This document shows, piece after piece, positions 51,023 to 59,167 of a stretch of DNA of 64,000 bases. The DNA comes from Klenkia sesuvii. GTDB lineage: Bacteria > Actinomycetota > Actinomycetes > Mycobacteriales > Geodermatophilaceae. Where the stretch lies: assembly GCF_037083825.1 (NCBI RefSeq), contig NZ_JBAPLU010000012.1:1-64000 (forward strand). Direction: 5' to 3'. The notes beneath the pieces were generated by a model. That model was not told the origin of the DNA, made no database searches, and saw nothing but the letters and a program-made list of their open reading frames with translations. The position numbers were made by a program, and so were the translations under genes. The stretch's first letter is position 1, and each line of letters starts with the position of its first letter.

Positions 51023-52566
51023 GCGCGATGACCGCCGAGGTGGCGGTGGTCGGGTTCGGCCCGGTGGGCAAGCTGCTGGCCATCCAGCTCGGCCGCCGCG
51101 GCCACGACGTCGTGGTCGTCGACCGGCAGGAGGCCGGCTACCCGCTGCCCCGAGCGGTGACCCACGACAGCGAGTTCGCCCGGGTGCTGCAGTCGGTCGG
51201 GCTGCCCCCGGACACCATCCCCGAGGTCACCGAGCCCTACGACGCCCGCTACGTCTGGCGCAACGGCGAGGGCCGCACGCTGGTCGAGGTCGACTGGACC
51301 GGCCGCGGGGAGTCGGGGTGGTTCAACACCTGGTTCTTCCACCAGCCCTCGCTGGAGGACGCCCTGGACCGGGTCGTCGCCGGGTTGCCCGCCGTGCGGG
51401 TGCTGCGCGGGCAGGAGGCCGTCGGCCTCGACCAGGACGACGACGGAGCGACCCTGCGACTCGTCGGCACGGACGGCACCTCGAGCTCGCTGCGCGCCGC
51501 GTGGGTGGTCGGGGCGGACGGCGCCAACAGCCGGGTGCGCAGCTGGGCCGGGTTGGCGTGGCACGACGAGGGCTACTTCTACGACTGGCTGGTGGTCGAC
51601 GTCCGGCCGCAGCCGCACCTGCGCTTCCCGCACGTCGCCGAGCAGACCTGCGACGTCGCCCGCCCGGCGACGATGGTGCCCGGCGGGCCGGGGCGGCGGC
51701 GGTGGGAGTTCATGCGGTTGCCGCACGAGACCCGCGAGCAGCTCGACCGCCCGGAGGCTGCCTGGGAGCTCCTCGCCCCCTTCGGGCTCACCCCGGCCGA
51801 CGCCGAGCTCGAGCGGCACTCGGTCTACACGTTCCAGGCCGGGTGGGCCACGGCGTGGCGGGCGGGCCGGGTGCTGCTGGCCGGTGACGCCGCGCACCTC
51901 ATGCCGCCCTTCGCCGGGCAGGGCCTGGGCGCCGGCGTGCGGGACGCTGCCAACCTCGCGTGGAAGCTCGACGCGGTGCTGCGCGGGGCGGCCGGTGAGG
52001 AGCTGCTGGACAGCTACGGCAGCGAGCGACTGCCGCACGTGCAGGCGTTCGTGCGGTTCTCGATGGAGCTGGGCCGGGTCATCTGCATCTCCGACCCGGC
52101 CGAGGCGGCCGCGCGCGATGCCCGGATGACCGCCGATTGGGACCGCGGCATGGAGCCGCCCGCGCCCCCGCGGCCGGCGCTGGGCCCCGGCGCGCACACC
52201 GGCCCGGCCGGTGGTCGGCTGTCGCGGCAGGGCCGGGTTCGGGTGGACGGCGGGCCGCCGAGCCTGCTGGACGACGTCCTCGGCGGCCCCGGGGTGCTGC
52301 TGGCCCGCGACGCCGCCGCGCTCGCCGACGTCGACGCCGCGGCCCTGGCCGAGCTGGGTGTGCGCGTGGCCGCGCTCGGCGGCCGGTCCCCCGGGGTCGT
52401 GACGGTGGGCGACGTCGACGGCACGTACGGCCGGTGGTTCGCCGAGCTGGGTGCGACGGCGGTGCTGGTGCGGCCCGACGGCTGGCTCTACGGCGCCGGC
52501 GACGACCCGGAGGCCCTGGCCGCCGTCCTGCTGGCCGCCGTCCGTCGCCCGACGCCGGTGGGTTGA
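51019..52566 (+). CDS. FAD-dependent aromatic monooxygenase (MhpA/PheA-like)
   Basis: 515 residues of the class A flavoprotein hydroxylases: dinucleotide motif VVGFGPVGKLLAIQLGRRG, the DG motif VGADGANSRVR, and the FAD ribityl motif LLAGDAAHLMPPFAGQGLGAGVRDAANLAWKL. A C-terminal thioredoxin-like domain (~400-515) is as in 3-(3-hydroxyphenyl)propionate hydroxylase (MhpA) and phenol hydroxylases. It adds a hydroxyl to an aromatic ring with NAD(P)H and O2. The exact ring is unknown. It starts at GTG 51019 (or ATG 51028). Confidence 0.9.
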   Translation: MSAMTAEVAVVGFGPVGKLLAIQLGRRGHDVVVVDRQEAGYPLPRAVTHDSEFARVLQSVGLPPDTIPEVTEPYDARYVWRNGEGRTLVEVDWTGRGESGWFNTWFFHQPSLEDALDRVVAGLPAVRVLRGQEAVGLDQDDDGATLRLVGTDGTSSSLRAAWVVGADGANSRVRSWAGLAWHDEGYFYDWLVVDVRPQPHLRFPHVAEQTCDVARPATMVPGGPGRRRWEFMRLPHETREQLDRPEAAWELLAPFGLTPADAELERHSVYTFQAGWATAWRAGRVLLAGDAAHLMPPFAGQGLGAGVRDAANLAWKLDAVLRGAAGEELLDSYGSERLPHVQAFVRFSMELGRVICISDPAEAAARDARMTADWDRGMEPPAPPRPALGPGAHTGPAGGRLSRQGRVRVDGGPPSLLDDVLGGPGVLLARDAAALADVDAAALAELGVRVAALGGRSPGVVTVGDVDGTYGRWFAELGATAVLVRPDGWLYGAGDDPEALAAVLLAAVRRPTPVG

Positions 52567-52661
52567 GCCGGGTCAGGGGTCCAGCAGGCGCAGCTGCACC
52601 AGGACGCGGTACTCGCCGGGGCGCCCGGCTGCTGGTGGGCGGCGGCGCCCCGCGCACCGGT

Positions 52662-52711
52662 TGCGGGGTCGTCGCCCCCGCATCCCGCTCCGAGAGGGCC
52701 GCAACCCCGCA
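52662..52711. repeat. 50-bp palindromic element, copy B
   Basis: Arms tgcggggt...accccgca and a 12-of-16-paired outer stem. On the minus strand it matches copy A (45554-45603) at 37 of 50 positions with no gap. It lies within the decayed GNAT gene. Confidence 0.65.
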
Positions 52712-52719
52712 CCTCGTGG

Positions 52720-52944
52720 TCAGACCGGGCGCTCCATGGCGGCCCGGCGGCCGAAGCGGTCCAGGACGGCGAACCCGCGCGGCGGCCGGCCCTCGACCAG
52801 CACCCGCCAGGCCGCCGCCCGCTGCTGCGGTGTGGCCGGTGGCGGGAAGTCGGTCATGCCCAGCGGCACGAAGAGCTGGTCGGCCGCGCGCTCGACGGCG
52901 GCCAGCAGCGGCAGGTCGGCGTCCTCGGCGCAGCGGACGCTCAC
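52720..52944 (-). pseudogene. Truncated GNAT acetyltransferase (N-terminal half only)
   Basis: 74 residues beginning MSVRCAEDADLPLLAAVERAADQLF and ending GFAVLDRFGRRAAMERPV, which match the first helix and strands of a Gcn5-related N-acetyltransferase; a full protein would need ~85 more residues including the acetyl-CoA loop. The stop is nine bases before the 50-bp palindrome. The same frame stays open beyond the palindrome to a stop at 52573, ending PGEYRVLVQLRLLDP, perhaps the old C-terminus. Its GTG overlaps the previous stop. Confidence 0.6.
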
Positions 52945-54158
52945 AGCTCGGTGACCTCGTAGGTGTGCCCGGCCGCGCGCAGGCGCTGCACCAGCACCTC
53001 GCCGAACGCGGTGGCAGGGGTGAGCGAGCCGGCCCGGTCGGGCAGGTCGTCCAGGGCCAGCGACAACCCCGCCTCGCCCAGCATCACGGCGGTGGCGGCG
53101 TAGCCGGGGTCGCCCTGGCCGGCGGCGACCGAGCGGTAGCGCCGCCCCGACTCCGTCGCACCCGTCGTGACCATGCGGAAGAACCCGCGGGCGCGGGCCG
53201 CGGCGTCGGGGCCCTCCCCCGGCGCGGGCAGCACCTTGTCCAGCAGTGCCGCGGTCGGGCCGAACGACATGCCCGCCAGCACCGCGCCCAGCCCACCGGT
53301 GACGACCCCGGCGGTCACCGCGCCGGCGATGCCGCCGCCGGTGGCCATCACCTCGCCGTAGGACAGGCCGCGGCCGTAGGCGAAGTCGGCGAGCGCGTTG
53401 CTGCGGCGCACGATGCGGGTGTTGAACGGGGCCATCACGAACGGCGCGGCCCAGCGGCCGTCGGCGGTGCGGGTGGGCGGCGCGGCGTCGCGCGGCTGCC
53501 GGGTGGCCGGCTCCGCGGCCCGGTCGGGGCTGAGCGCGTAGGGGTGGCCGGCGATCCGGCGCAGCTCGGGGCGGTCCTTGATCGCGGCGACCTGGGCGCG
53601 CATCGAGTCGATGGTGCCGCCGGAGAAGCCGCCCTTGGCGGTGGCGACGGTCTGCACGTCGGTCAGCCCGCCCGCGCCGTCGGCGGCGGCCCGCCGCGCC
53701 AGCTCGGCGACGGCGAGGTCGGAGGGGATGGAGTCGTAGCCGCAGGCGTGCACGATCTTCGCCCCGGACTCATGGGCCACGGCGTCGGCGGCGTCGATGG
53801 CGTCGCGGACGAAGAGCACCTCGCCGGTGAGGTCGGCGTAGTGGGTGCCGGCCCGGGCGCACGCCTGCACCAGCGGCAGGCCGTACCGGGCGTAGGGCCC
53901 CACGGTGGTGACGACGGCCCGGGTGCTGGCGGCCAGGTCGGCCAGTGCCGCGTCGTCGCCGGAGTCGGCGACCAGCACCGGCCAGCCGCGGCCGGCCTCG
54001 GGCAGGTCGGCGCGCACCAGCTCGACCTTGGCCCGGGTGCGGCCGGCCAGGGCGATGCGGGTACCCGCGGGGGCGTGCTCGGCGAGGTAGCCGGCCACCA
54101 GCCGGCCCACGAAGCCGCTGGCACCGAACAGGACGAGGTCGTACGGGCGGTCGCTCAC
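52941..54158 (-). CDS. Trans-acting enoyl reductase/saccharopine-dehydrogenase-like protein
   Basis: 405 residues. An N-terminal Rossmann fold (LVLFGASGFVGRLVAGYLAEHAP), TVGPYARYGLPLVQACARAGTHYADLTGE, then a catalytic domain with FNTRIVRRSNALADFAYG. It matches the mycobacterial trans-acting enoyl reductase Rv2449c/Rv2953 family, which act in lipid (phthiocerol/phenolphthiocerol) synthesis, and the saccharopine dehydrogenase family more broadly. The true substrate is unknown. GTG 54158 start. Confidence 0.85.
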   Translation of the reverse strand: MSDRPYDLVLFGASGFVGRLVAGYLAEHAPAGTRIALAGRTRAKVELVRADLPEAGRGWPVLVADSGDDAALADLAASTRAVVTTVGPYARYGLPLVQACARAGTHYADLTGEVLFVRDAIDAADAVAHESGAKIVHACGYDSIPSDLAVAELARRAAADGAGGLTDVQTVATAKGGFSGGTIDSMRAQVAAIKDRPELRRIAGHPYALSPDRAAEPATRQPRDAAPPTRTADGRWAAPFVMAPFNTRIVRRSNALADFAYGRGLSYGEVMATGGGIAGAVTAGVVTGGLGAVLAGMSFGPTAALLDKVLPAPGEGPDAAARARGFFRMVTTGATESGRRYRSVAAGQGDPGYAATAVMLGEAGLSLALDDLPDRAGSLTPATAFGEVLVQRLRAAGHTYEVTEL

Positions 54159-54185
54159 CGCACCATCCTGCCCCGCACGCGCGGA

Positions 54186-54219
54186 CGGGGCCCGGCGTCC
54201 GCTCGGACGCCGGGCCCCG
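54186..54219 (-). terminator. Strong hairpin terminator after the ProX-like gene
   Basis: A perfect 15-bp stem (54186-54200 with 54205-54219) with a gctc loop, 16 bases past the stop. Confidence 0.85.
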
Positions 54220-54234
54220 CGGAGCTGCGGTCGG

Positions 54235-55149
54235 TCAGCTGATCAGGGTGTCCCGGATGTCGGGGTTGGCCTCGAGCCAGGCCTCGACGGCCTCGTCGTA
54301 GCGGCCGTCGCCGTACTCGTTGACGACCATGTCCTCCAGCGACCCGTACTGCTCGTCGGTCAGCGACAGGCCGCCGATGAGGTCGGCCAGCTCGGGGTGG
54401 TCGGCGGTGAACCCGTCGCGGGCCAGCTCGTGCAGGCCCTCGGGGTCACCGAGTGCGCCCTCGGGGTCCTGGAGGTCCTTGACCGGGAACTCGCTGTTGG
54501 CCCAGAACGGGCGCCACAGGGTGACGACGATGTCCTCCTGCGCGTCGGTGGCCGACTGCAGCTGCGCGAGCATCGCGGTGGTCGAGGACTCGACCAGCTC
54601 GTAGTCCTCCTCCAGCCCGTAGGTCGGCATGACCTCCTCGCGGGTGACCCGGGTCAGGCCGGCACCGGGCTCGATGCCGTAGATCTGGCCGTCGAAGCGG
54701 CCCGGGTCGGCGGCCAGGTCGGCGATGGAGTCGATGTCGGTGTACTCGGGGACGGCGAGGGTCAGCACCGCCCCGTCGTAGTAGGCGCCGAGGTCCTCGA
54801 TGTCGTCGCCGTAGGTCTCCATGTAGTCGGCGTGGGTGACCTCGGGCCAGGCGGAGGGGTAGACGTCGAAGTCACCCCCGGCCAGGCCGGCGTAGAGCAG
54901 CCCGGCCTCGCTGAGCTCCTGCATCTCCACGTCGTAGCCGCGCTCCTCGAGCACGTGCTGCCACAGGTAGGCGGTGCTCAGCCCGTCGGTCCACGAGGGC
55001 AGGTAGCCCAGCGTGATGGTCTCGGTGGTGGCGCCGTCGGCGGACGTGGTGGCGTCGTCGTCGGAGCCGCCGCAGGCGGTCATGGTCAGGGCCAGGGCGG
55101 CCGCGCCGGCCACCAGCCGGGCGGTCCTGGTCGTCGTCGACGTCGTCAT
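54235..55149 (-). CDS. proX: Glycine-betaine-type ABC transporter substrate-binding lipoprotein
   Basis: 304 residues: a signal peptide with lipobox ALTMTAC (Cys26), then a type II binding fold (OpuAC domain) with LGYLPSWTDGLSTAYLWQHVLEERGYDVEM, GLAGGDFDVYPSAWPE and WRPFWANSEFPV. The Trp/Tyr residues suit a cation-pi cage for quaternary amines. With the permease and ATPase upstream it completes a ProVWX/OpuA importer. An AGAGGA site precedes ATG. Confidence 0.9.
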   Translation of the reverse strand: MTTSTTTRTARLVAGAAALALTMTACGGSDDDATTSADGATTETITLGYLPSWTDGLSTAYLWQHVLEERGYDVEMQELSEAGLLYAGLAGGDFDVYPSAWPEVTHADYMETYGDDIEDLGAYYDGAVLTLAVPEYTDIDSIADLAADPGRFDGQIYGIEPGAGLTRVTREEVMPTYGLEEDYELVESSTTAMLAQLQSATDAQEDIVVTLWRPFWANSEFPVKDLQDPEGALGDPEGLHELARDGFTADHPELADLIGGLSLTDEQYGSLEDMVVNEYGDGRYDEAVEAWLEANPDIRDTLIS

Positions 55150-55212
55150 GGTGGGTCCTCTCGTCGGGGGTGGTCCGCCGGCGGCGCCGGCGGCAGGTGG
55201 GTGGGGCAGCGC

Positions 55213-56151
55213 TCAGGCGCGGCCGGGGGCGGTGGTCAGCTCGGCGTCGGCGGTGGTCTGCCCGCCGCGGCGGGGCAGGCGCAGCCGGGACCCGCCGGCA
55301 CCGAGGGCGGCGGTGAGCCGGTCCAGCCAGATGGCGAGGACGACGACCGAGATGCCGGCCTCGAACCCCAGCGCCAGGTCCAGCCGGGAGATGCTGGTGA
55401 CGACGGCCTGGCCGAGCCCGCCGGCGCCGACGATGCCGGCGATGACCGACATGGACAGGGCCAGCATGATCACCTGGTTGATGCCGGCCAGGATGGTGGG
55501 GCGGGCCAGCGGGAGCTGGATGCCGCGCAGGATCTGCCCGGGCGAGCTGCCGAACGCGCGCCCGGCCTCGACGGTCTCGACGTCGACCTGCCGGATGCCC
55601 AGCTCGGTGAGCCGCACGCCGGGCGGCAGCGCGAAGACGATCGTGGTGACCACGCCGGGCACCAGCCCGATGCTGAACAGGGTCACCGCCGGCACCAGGT
55701 AGACGAAGGCCGGCATGGTCTGCATGAAGTCCAGCACCGGCCGCAGGAGGGCGCTGACCCGGTCGTGGCGGGCCGCCAGGATGCCGACCGGCACCGCGAC
55801 CAGCGCGGCGACGGCGGCGGCGAAGCCGACCAGCGCGAGGGTCTCCATGGCCTCGGGCCACAGGCCCATGCTGACGACCAGGGCGAAGCCCAGTGCCGAC
55901 CCGACCGCGAAGGCGGCCGAGCGGGCCAGCAGGCCCAGCAGCGCGAAGACCAGGGACAGCACCAGCGCCGGCACGGCCAGCAGGGCGTCGGTGAGCCCCT
56001 CGACCGACGTCTCCACGGCCGCGCCGACGGCGTCGAAGACCAGGCCGAAGGTGTCGGTGGACCAGTCGAAGGCGGTCTCCAACCAGTCCCCGAGCGGGAT
56101 GCGGGGCAGGTCGTCGAGCGCATCGGCGGCGTGCACGGTGGCCTCAGACAC
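55213..56151 (-). CDS. proW: Glycine-betaine-type ABC permease
   Basis: 312 residues. A ~50-residue N-terminal cytoplasmic or amphipathic region (LPRIPLGDWLETAFDW, typical of ProW) precedes the binding-protein-dependent permease domain with VRLTELGIRQVDVETVEAGRAFGSSPGQILRGIQLPLARPTILAG (EAA loop) and GLGQAVVTSI. Its start overlaps the ATPase stop by eight bases. Confidence 0.92.
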   Translation of the reverse strand: MSEATVHAADALDDLPRIPLGDWLETAFDWSTDTFGLVFDAVGAAVETSVEGLTDALLAVPALVLSLVFALLGLLARSAAFAVGSALGFALVVSMGLWPEAMETLALVGFAAAVAALVAVPVGILAARHDRVSALLRPVLDFMQTMPAFVYLVPAVTLFSIGLVPGVVTTIVFALPPGVRLTELGIRQVDVETVEAGRAFGSSPGQILRGIQLPLARPTILAGINQVIMLALSMSVIAGIVGAGGLGQAVVTSISRLDLALGFEAGISVVVLAIWLDRLTAALGAGGSRLRLPRRGGQTTADAELTTAPGRA

Positions 56152-57412
56152 CGGCGACCTCCCTGTCGTCGTCGTGGCGGTCGTCGTGGTCGTCGCCGGC
56201 GCGCCTGTCCGCGAGCTCGGCGTCGGGGGCGCCGGCGGGGACGCCGTCGTGCGCGCCGGGCTCGCCGGCAGCCGGGCTGAGCGCGGCCAGCAGCGCGGTC
56301 ACCGGGACCACGCCCACCGGCCGCCGGGCCTCGTCGACCACCACGACGGGGTGCCCGGTGGCGGCGGCGGGGCCCAGCAGGTCGGCCAGGGGCGCGTCCG
56401 CCGGGACGCAGGCGGCGGGGGGCGCCGCCTGGCCCGCCGAGCCGCTCCCGGCGTCGGCGGCGGCCAGCACCCCGTGCACCGGGCCACCGGGCTCGGCGAG
56501 CACGAGGTGGTCGGCCCCGGTGCGGGCCAGCTCGGCGCCGGTCTCACCGGGCCCGGCCGAGGGCGGCAGCACCGCGACCGGTTCGGCCAGGCTGCCGGCG
56601 GTGACCACGCGGGAGCGGTCGACGTCGGCGAGGAACTGGGCGACGTAGTCGTCGGCCGGTGCGGTGAGGATCTGCTCGGGGGTGTCGCACTGCACGATGC
56701 GCCCGTCGCGCATGACCGCGACCCGGTCGCCCAGCCGCATGGCCTCGTTGAGGTCGTGGGTGATGAAGACGATGGTCTTGCCCAGGTCGCGCTGCAGGTC
56801 CAGCAGCTGGTCCTGCATGCCCCGCCGGATGAGGGGGTCCAGGGCGCTGAACGCCTCGTCCATGAGCAGCAGGTCGGTGTCGGCGGCCAGCGCGCGGGCC
56901 AGCCCGACCCGCTGCTGCATGCCGCCGGAGAGCTGGGCCGGTGAGGCGTCGGCGCGGTCGGCGAGCCCGACCAGCGACAGCGCCTCGCGGGCGCGGTCGC
57001 TGCGGGTGCGCCGGTCGACCCCGCGCACCTCGAGGGCGTAGGCGGCGTTCTGCAGCACCGACCGGTGCGGCAGCAGCGCGAAGTGCTGGAACACCATGCT
57101 CATGCGCTCCTGCCGGACCCGTCGCAGCCCGGCGCGGTCGAGCTCGGTGAGCTCCTCGCCGTCGAGGGTGACGCTGCCCGCCGTCGGGGGCAGCAGCCCG
57201 TTGAGCATCCGCAGCAGGGTCGACTTCCCCGACCCGGACAGGCCCATGACCACGAAGATCTCCCCGGGCCGGACGGTGAAGCCGACGTCGACCACGGCGG
57301 GGGTCGCCCCGTCGTCCCGGACGTCGGCGACGGTCGCGCCCTCCTGCAGCCGGCGGACGGCGTCCTCGGGCCGTCGGCCGAACACCTTGTACAGACCTCG
57401 TGCGTGCAGCAC
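56144..57412 (-). CDS. proV: Glycine-betaine-type ABC ATPase with CBS-like tail
   Basis: 422 residues: YKVFGRRPEDAVRRLQEG (ProV N-terminus), Walker A GLSGSGKST, SMVFQHFALLPHRSVLQNAAYALE, signature LSGGMQQRV, Walker B LLLMDEAFSALDP, H-loop ITHD. A C-terminal region (~270-395) contains two CBS-like segments that sense ionic strength in OpuA. The end is Asp/His-rich (DDHDDRHDDD). GTG 57412 is likely; an in-frame CTG two codons earlier is nearer the ribosome site. Confidence 0.92.
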   Translation of the reverse strand: MLHARGLYKVFGRRPEDAVRRLQEGATVADVRDDGATPAVVDVGFTVRPGEIFVVMGLSGSGKSTLLRMLNGLLPPTAGSVTLDGEELTELDRAGLRRVRQERMSMVFQHFALLPHRSVLQNAAYALEVRGVDRRTRSDRAREALSLVGLADRADASPAQLSGGMQQRVGLARALAADTDLLLMDEAFSALDPLIRRGMQDQLLDLQRDLGKTIVFITHDLNEAMRLGDRVAVMRDGRIVQCDTPEQILTAPADDYVAQFLADVDRSRVVTAGSLAEPVAVLPPSAGPGETGAELARTGADHLVLAEPGGPVHGVLAAADAGSGSAGQAAPPAACVPADAPLADLLGPAAATGHPVVVVDEARRPVGVVPVTALLAALSPAAGEPGAHDGVPAGAPDAELADRRAGDDHDDRHDDDREVAGV

Positions 57413-57752
57413 AGGCAGCTGGTCCTCTCGTCGGGGGCAGGGCGAGGACCGGCGCAGGCGTCGCCTGCCCGGTCCGGGGTTCGCAGATCCAGGAGTGCGG
57501 AGGACATCGCTCCGCTGGGGCGCCGTCGGTCCCGCCGCTGCGCGTCGCAGGCTGTGCGGGCCGGGTCCCGGCGCTGGGCGCCGCCCAGCCGGACGGCGCC
57601 TGTTCCGAGGTCGACCGTAACCGCGGGGGCACCCCCCGCAGCAACCCGTACCGGCCCGATCGTCACCGCTTCGTGATCTCGCCGGGTCGCCCGTCACCGG
57701 GCCGTGACGCCGTCACCCAGGTCCGCCGGGGCCGGTCGGTAGCCTTCGGTCC
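57413..57752. promoter_or_regulatory. Leader and divergent promoter region, betaine operon / nucleotidyltransferase
   Basis: A 340-bp gap without a gene. On the minus strand TACGGT (57619-57614) is a good -10 for proV with a ~195-base leader. The dyad gcggggg-cac-cccccgc (57623-57639) overlaps the promoter spacer, a candidate operator. The 17 bases at 57421-57437 (ggtcctctcgtcggggg) are identical to 55154-55170 in front of proX. Confidence 0.45.
57740..57745 (+). promoter_or_regulatory. -10 element of the nucleotidyltransferase operon
   Basis: TAGCCT ends seven bases before GTG 57753, with no ribosome site; the mRNA is probably leaderless. Confidence 0.45.
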
Positions 57753-58322
57753 GTGGGCCAGGACCGTGGGGACCGGGAGCCGGGTCGGCTCTACAGCGAC
57801 CTGTTCCAGGACGCCTCGCACTTCGAGGAGCGGTTCGTCGACGACCTCGACCGGCTGGCCGCCATGAGCTCGGCACTGAAGACCCTCGGCCTGCGCGTGG
57901 TGCTGACCAGCGGCTCGTTCGACATGATCCACGAGGGCCACAGCCGCTACCTCGAGCACGCCCGGTCCCTGGGCGGGTTCCTCATCGTCGGGGTGGACAG
58001 CGACGAGAAGGTGCGCCGGCGCAAGGGGCCCAGCCGGCCCGCCGTCCCCGAGATGGAGCGGCTGCGCATGGTCACCCACCAGCGCGGGGTGGGCATCGTG
58101 ACCCTCAAGCACGTGCACCACGAGCAGTGGGCGCTGATCAAGGCGGTGCGTCCAGCGGTGCTGGTGGCCACCGCCGAGACCTACACCGACGACGAGGTCG
58201 CCCAGCTGGAGAGCCAGTACTGCGGACGGGTCGAGGTGCTGGACAGGATGTCGACGGTGAGCACGTCGGCCCGGTTGCGGCTGATCCACCTCGCCGACGC
58301 CGCCCAGTCCGCCGGCGAATGA
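57753..58322 (+). CDS. Cytidylyltransferase-like nucleotidyltransferase
   Basis: 189 residues. After a ~45-residue lead comes the core VVLTSGSFDMIHEGHSRYLEHAR with the HxGH active site (H60, H63), IVGVDSDEKVRRRKG, the RPAVPEMERLRMV binding segment and the late STVSTSARL motif. It belongs to the HIGH nucleotidyltransferase family (RfaE-C, TagD and similar), which join NTPs to a phosphorylated acceptor. The acceptor is unknown. Its stop overlaps the next ATG (ATGA). Confidence 0.85.
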   Translation: MGQDRGDREPGRLYSDLFQDASHFEERFVDDLDRLAAMSSALKTLGLRVVLTSGSFDMIHEGHSRYLEHARSLGGFLIVGVDSDEKVRRRKGPSRPAVPEMERLRMVTHQRGVGIVTLKHVHHEQWALIKAVRPAVLVATAETYTDDEVAQLESQYCGRVEVLDRMSTVSTSARLRLIHLADAAQSAGE

Positions 58323-59167
58323 CCCAGCTCCTGCTGCACGCGCCGGTCTACCACGCCGGGCACCGTCGCCTGCTCGACCAGCACCCCGACGTCGAGGAGG
58401 TGCTGCTGCTGGGCGAGGGGTTCGCCGAGCGCTTCCCGGCGATGCGCAAGGAGATCCGCGGCCTGGACGCCGCGACCGTGGGCCGCATCCTCGCGCTGGA
58501 GCACGGGGTCGACGTCCGGGTGGTGCAGCCGGCCGACCTGCCGGCCGCGCTGGAGGACGTCGTCCTGGCCCCCGACGAGTCCGTCACCCGGGAGCTGGCC
58601 GGCGACCACCCGCAGGTGCAGTGGCGCCTGGTGCCGGTGTTCCTGCGCTGGGACCGGCAGTGGGCCACCGAGGAACGCCCCGCCGGGGCCACCGCCGCGA
58701 CGACGACGGACCCCGTGCACGTGGCGCTCATGCGGCAGACCATGGCCGCCGGTGACCGGTCCTCGGACTGGTGGCGCCAGGTGGGGGCGCTGGCCGCCCG
58801 GGACGGCCAGGTGCTGGCCACCGCGCACAACCGGCACCGGCCCACCGAGCACGCGCCCTACGTCGACGGCGACCCCCGCAACGAGTTCTCCCGGGGGCTG
58901 CGGGCGGACCTGTCGACGGCGATCCACGCCGAGGCCTCGCTGGTGGGCCAGGCCGCGGCCGGGGCCTTCGACACCGCGGGCGCCGACCTCTACGTCTCGG
59001 CGTTCCCGTGCCCGGCGTGCGCCTACCTGGTCGCCGAGGCCCGGTTCGCCCGCTGCTTCTTCCGCGGCTCGTACTCGCTGCTGGACGCCGAGCAGATCCT
59101 CGCCGGCGCCGGCACCGAGCTGGTCTGGGTCGACCTCGGCGCCGGGGGCGTCAGCGCGCCGAGCTGA
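58319..59167 (+). CDS. CMP/dCMP-type deaminase with N-terminal HxGH-like domain
   Basis: 282 residues. The C-terminal half is a zinc-dependent cytidine/deoxycytidylate deaminase: HAE near 203-205 and PCPAC near 230-233. The N-terminal ~130 residues (LLLHAPVYHAGHRRLLD, with HAGH at 12-15, then EVLLLGEGFAERFP) resemble a nucleotidyltransferase-like fold rather than a second deaminase. A fused, two-domain layout of this kind is unusual. Coupled to the gene before; its 3' end overlaps the convergent HIT gene by 17 bp. Confidence 0.82.
   Translation: MTQLLLHAPVYHAGHRRLLDQHPDVEEVLLLGEGFAERFPAMRKEIRGLDAATVGRILALEHGVDVRVVQPADLPAALEDVVLAPDESVTRELAGDHPQVQWRLVPVFLRWDRQWATEERPAGATAATTTDPVHVALMRQTMAAGDRSSDWWRQVGALAARDGQVLATAHNRHRPTEHAPYVDGDPRNEFSRGLRADLSTAIHAEASLVGQAAAGAFDTAGADLYVSAFPCPACAYLVAEARFARCFFRGSYSLLDAEQILAGAGTELVWVDLGAGGVSAPS

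Noticed and set aside
57413..57752. Possible riboswitch in the long betaine-operon leader.
   Set aside because: No conserved glycine, SAM or other riboswitch core could be recognised; only a dyad and GC-rich stems are visible.
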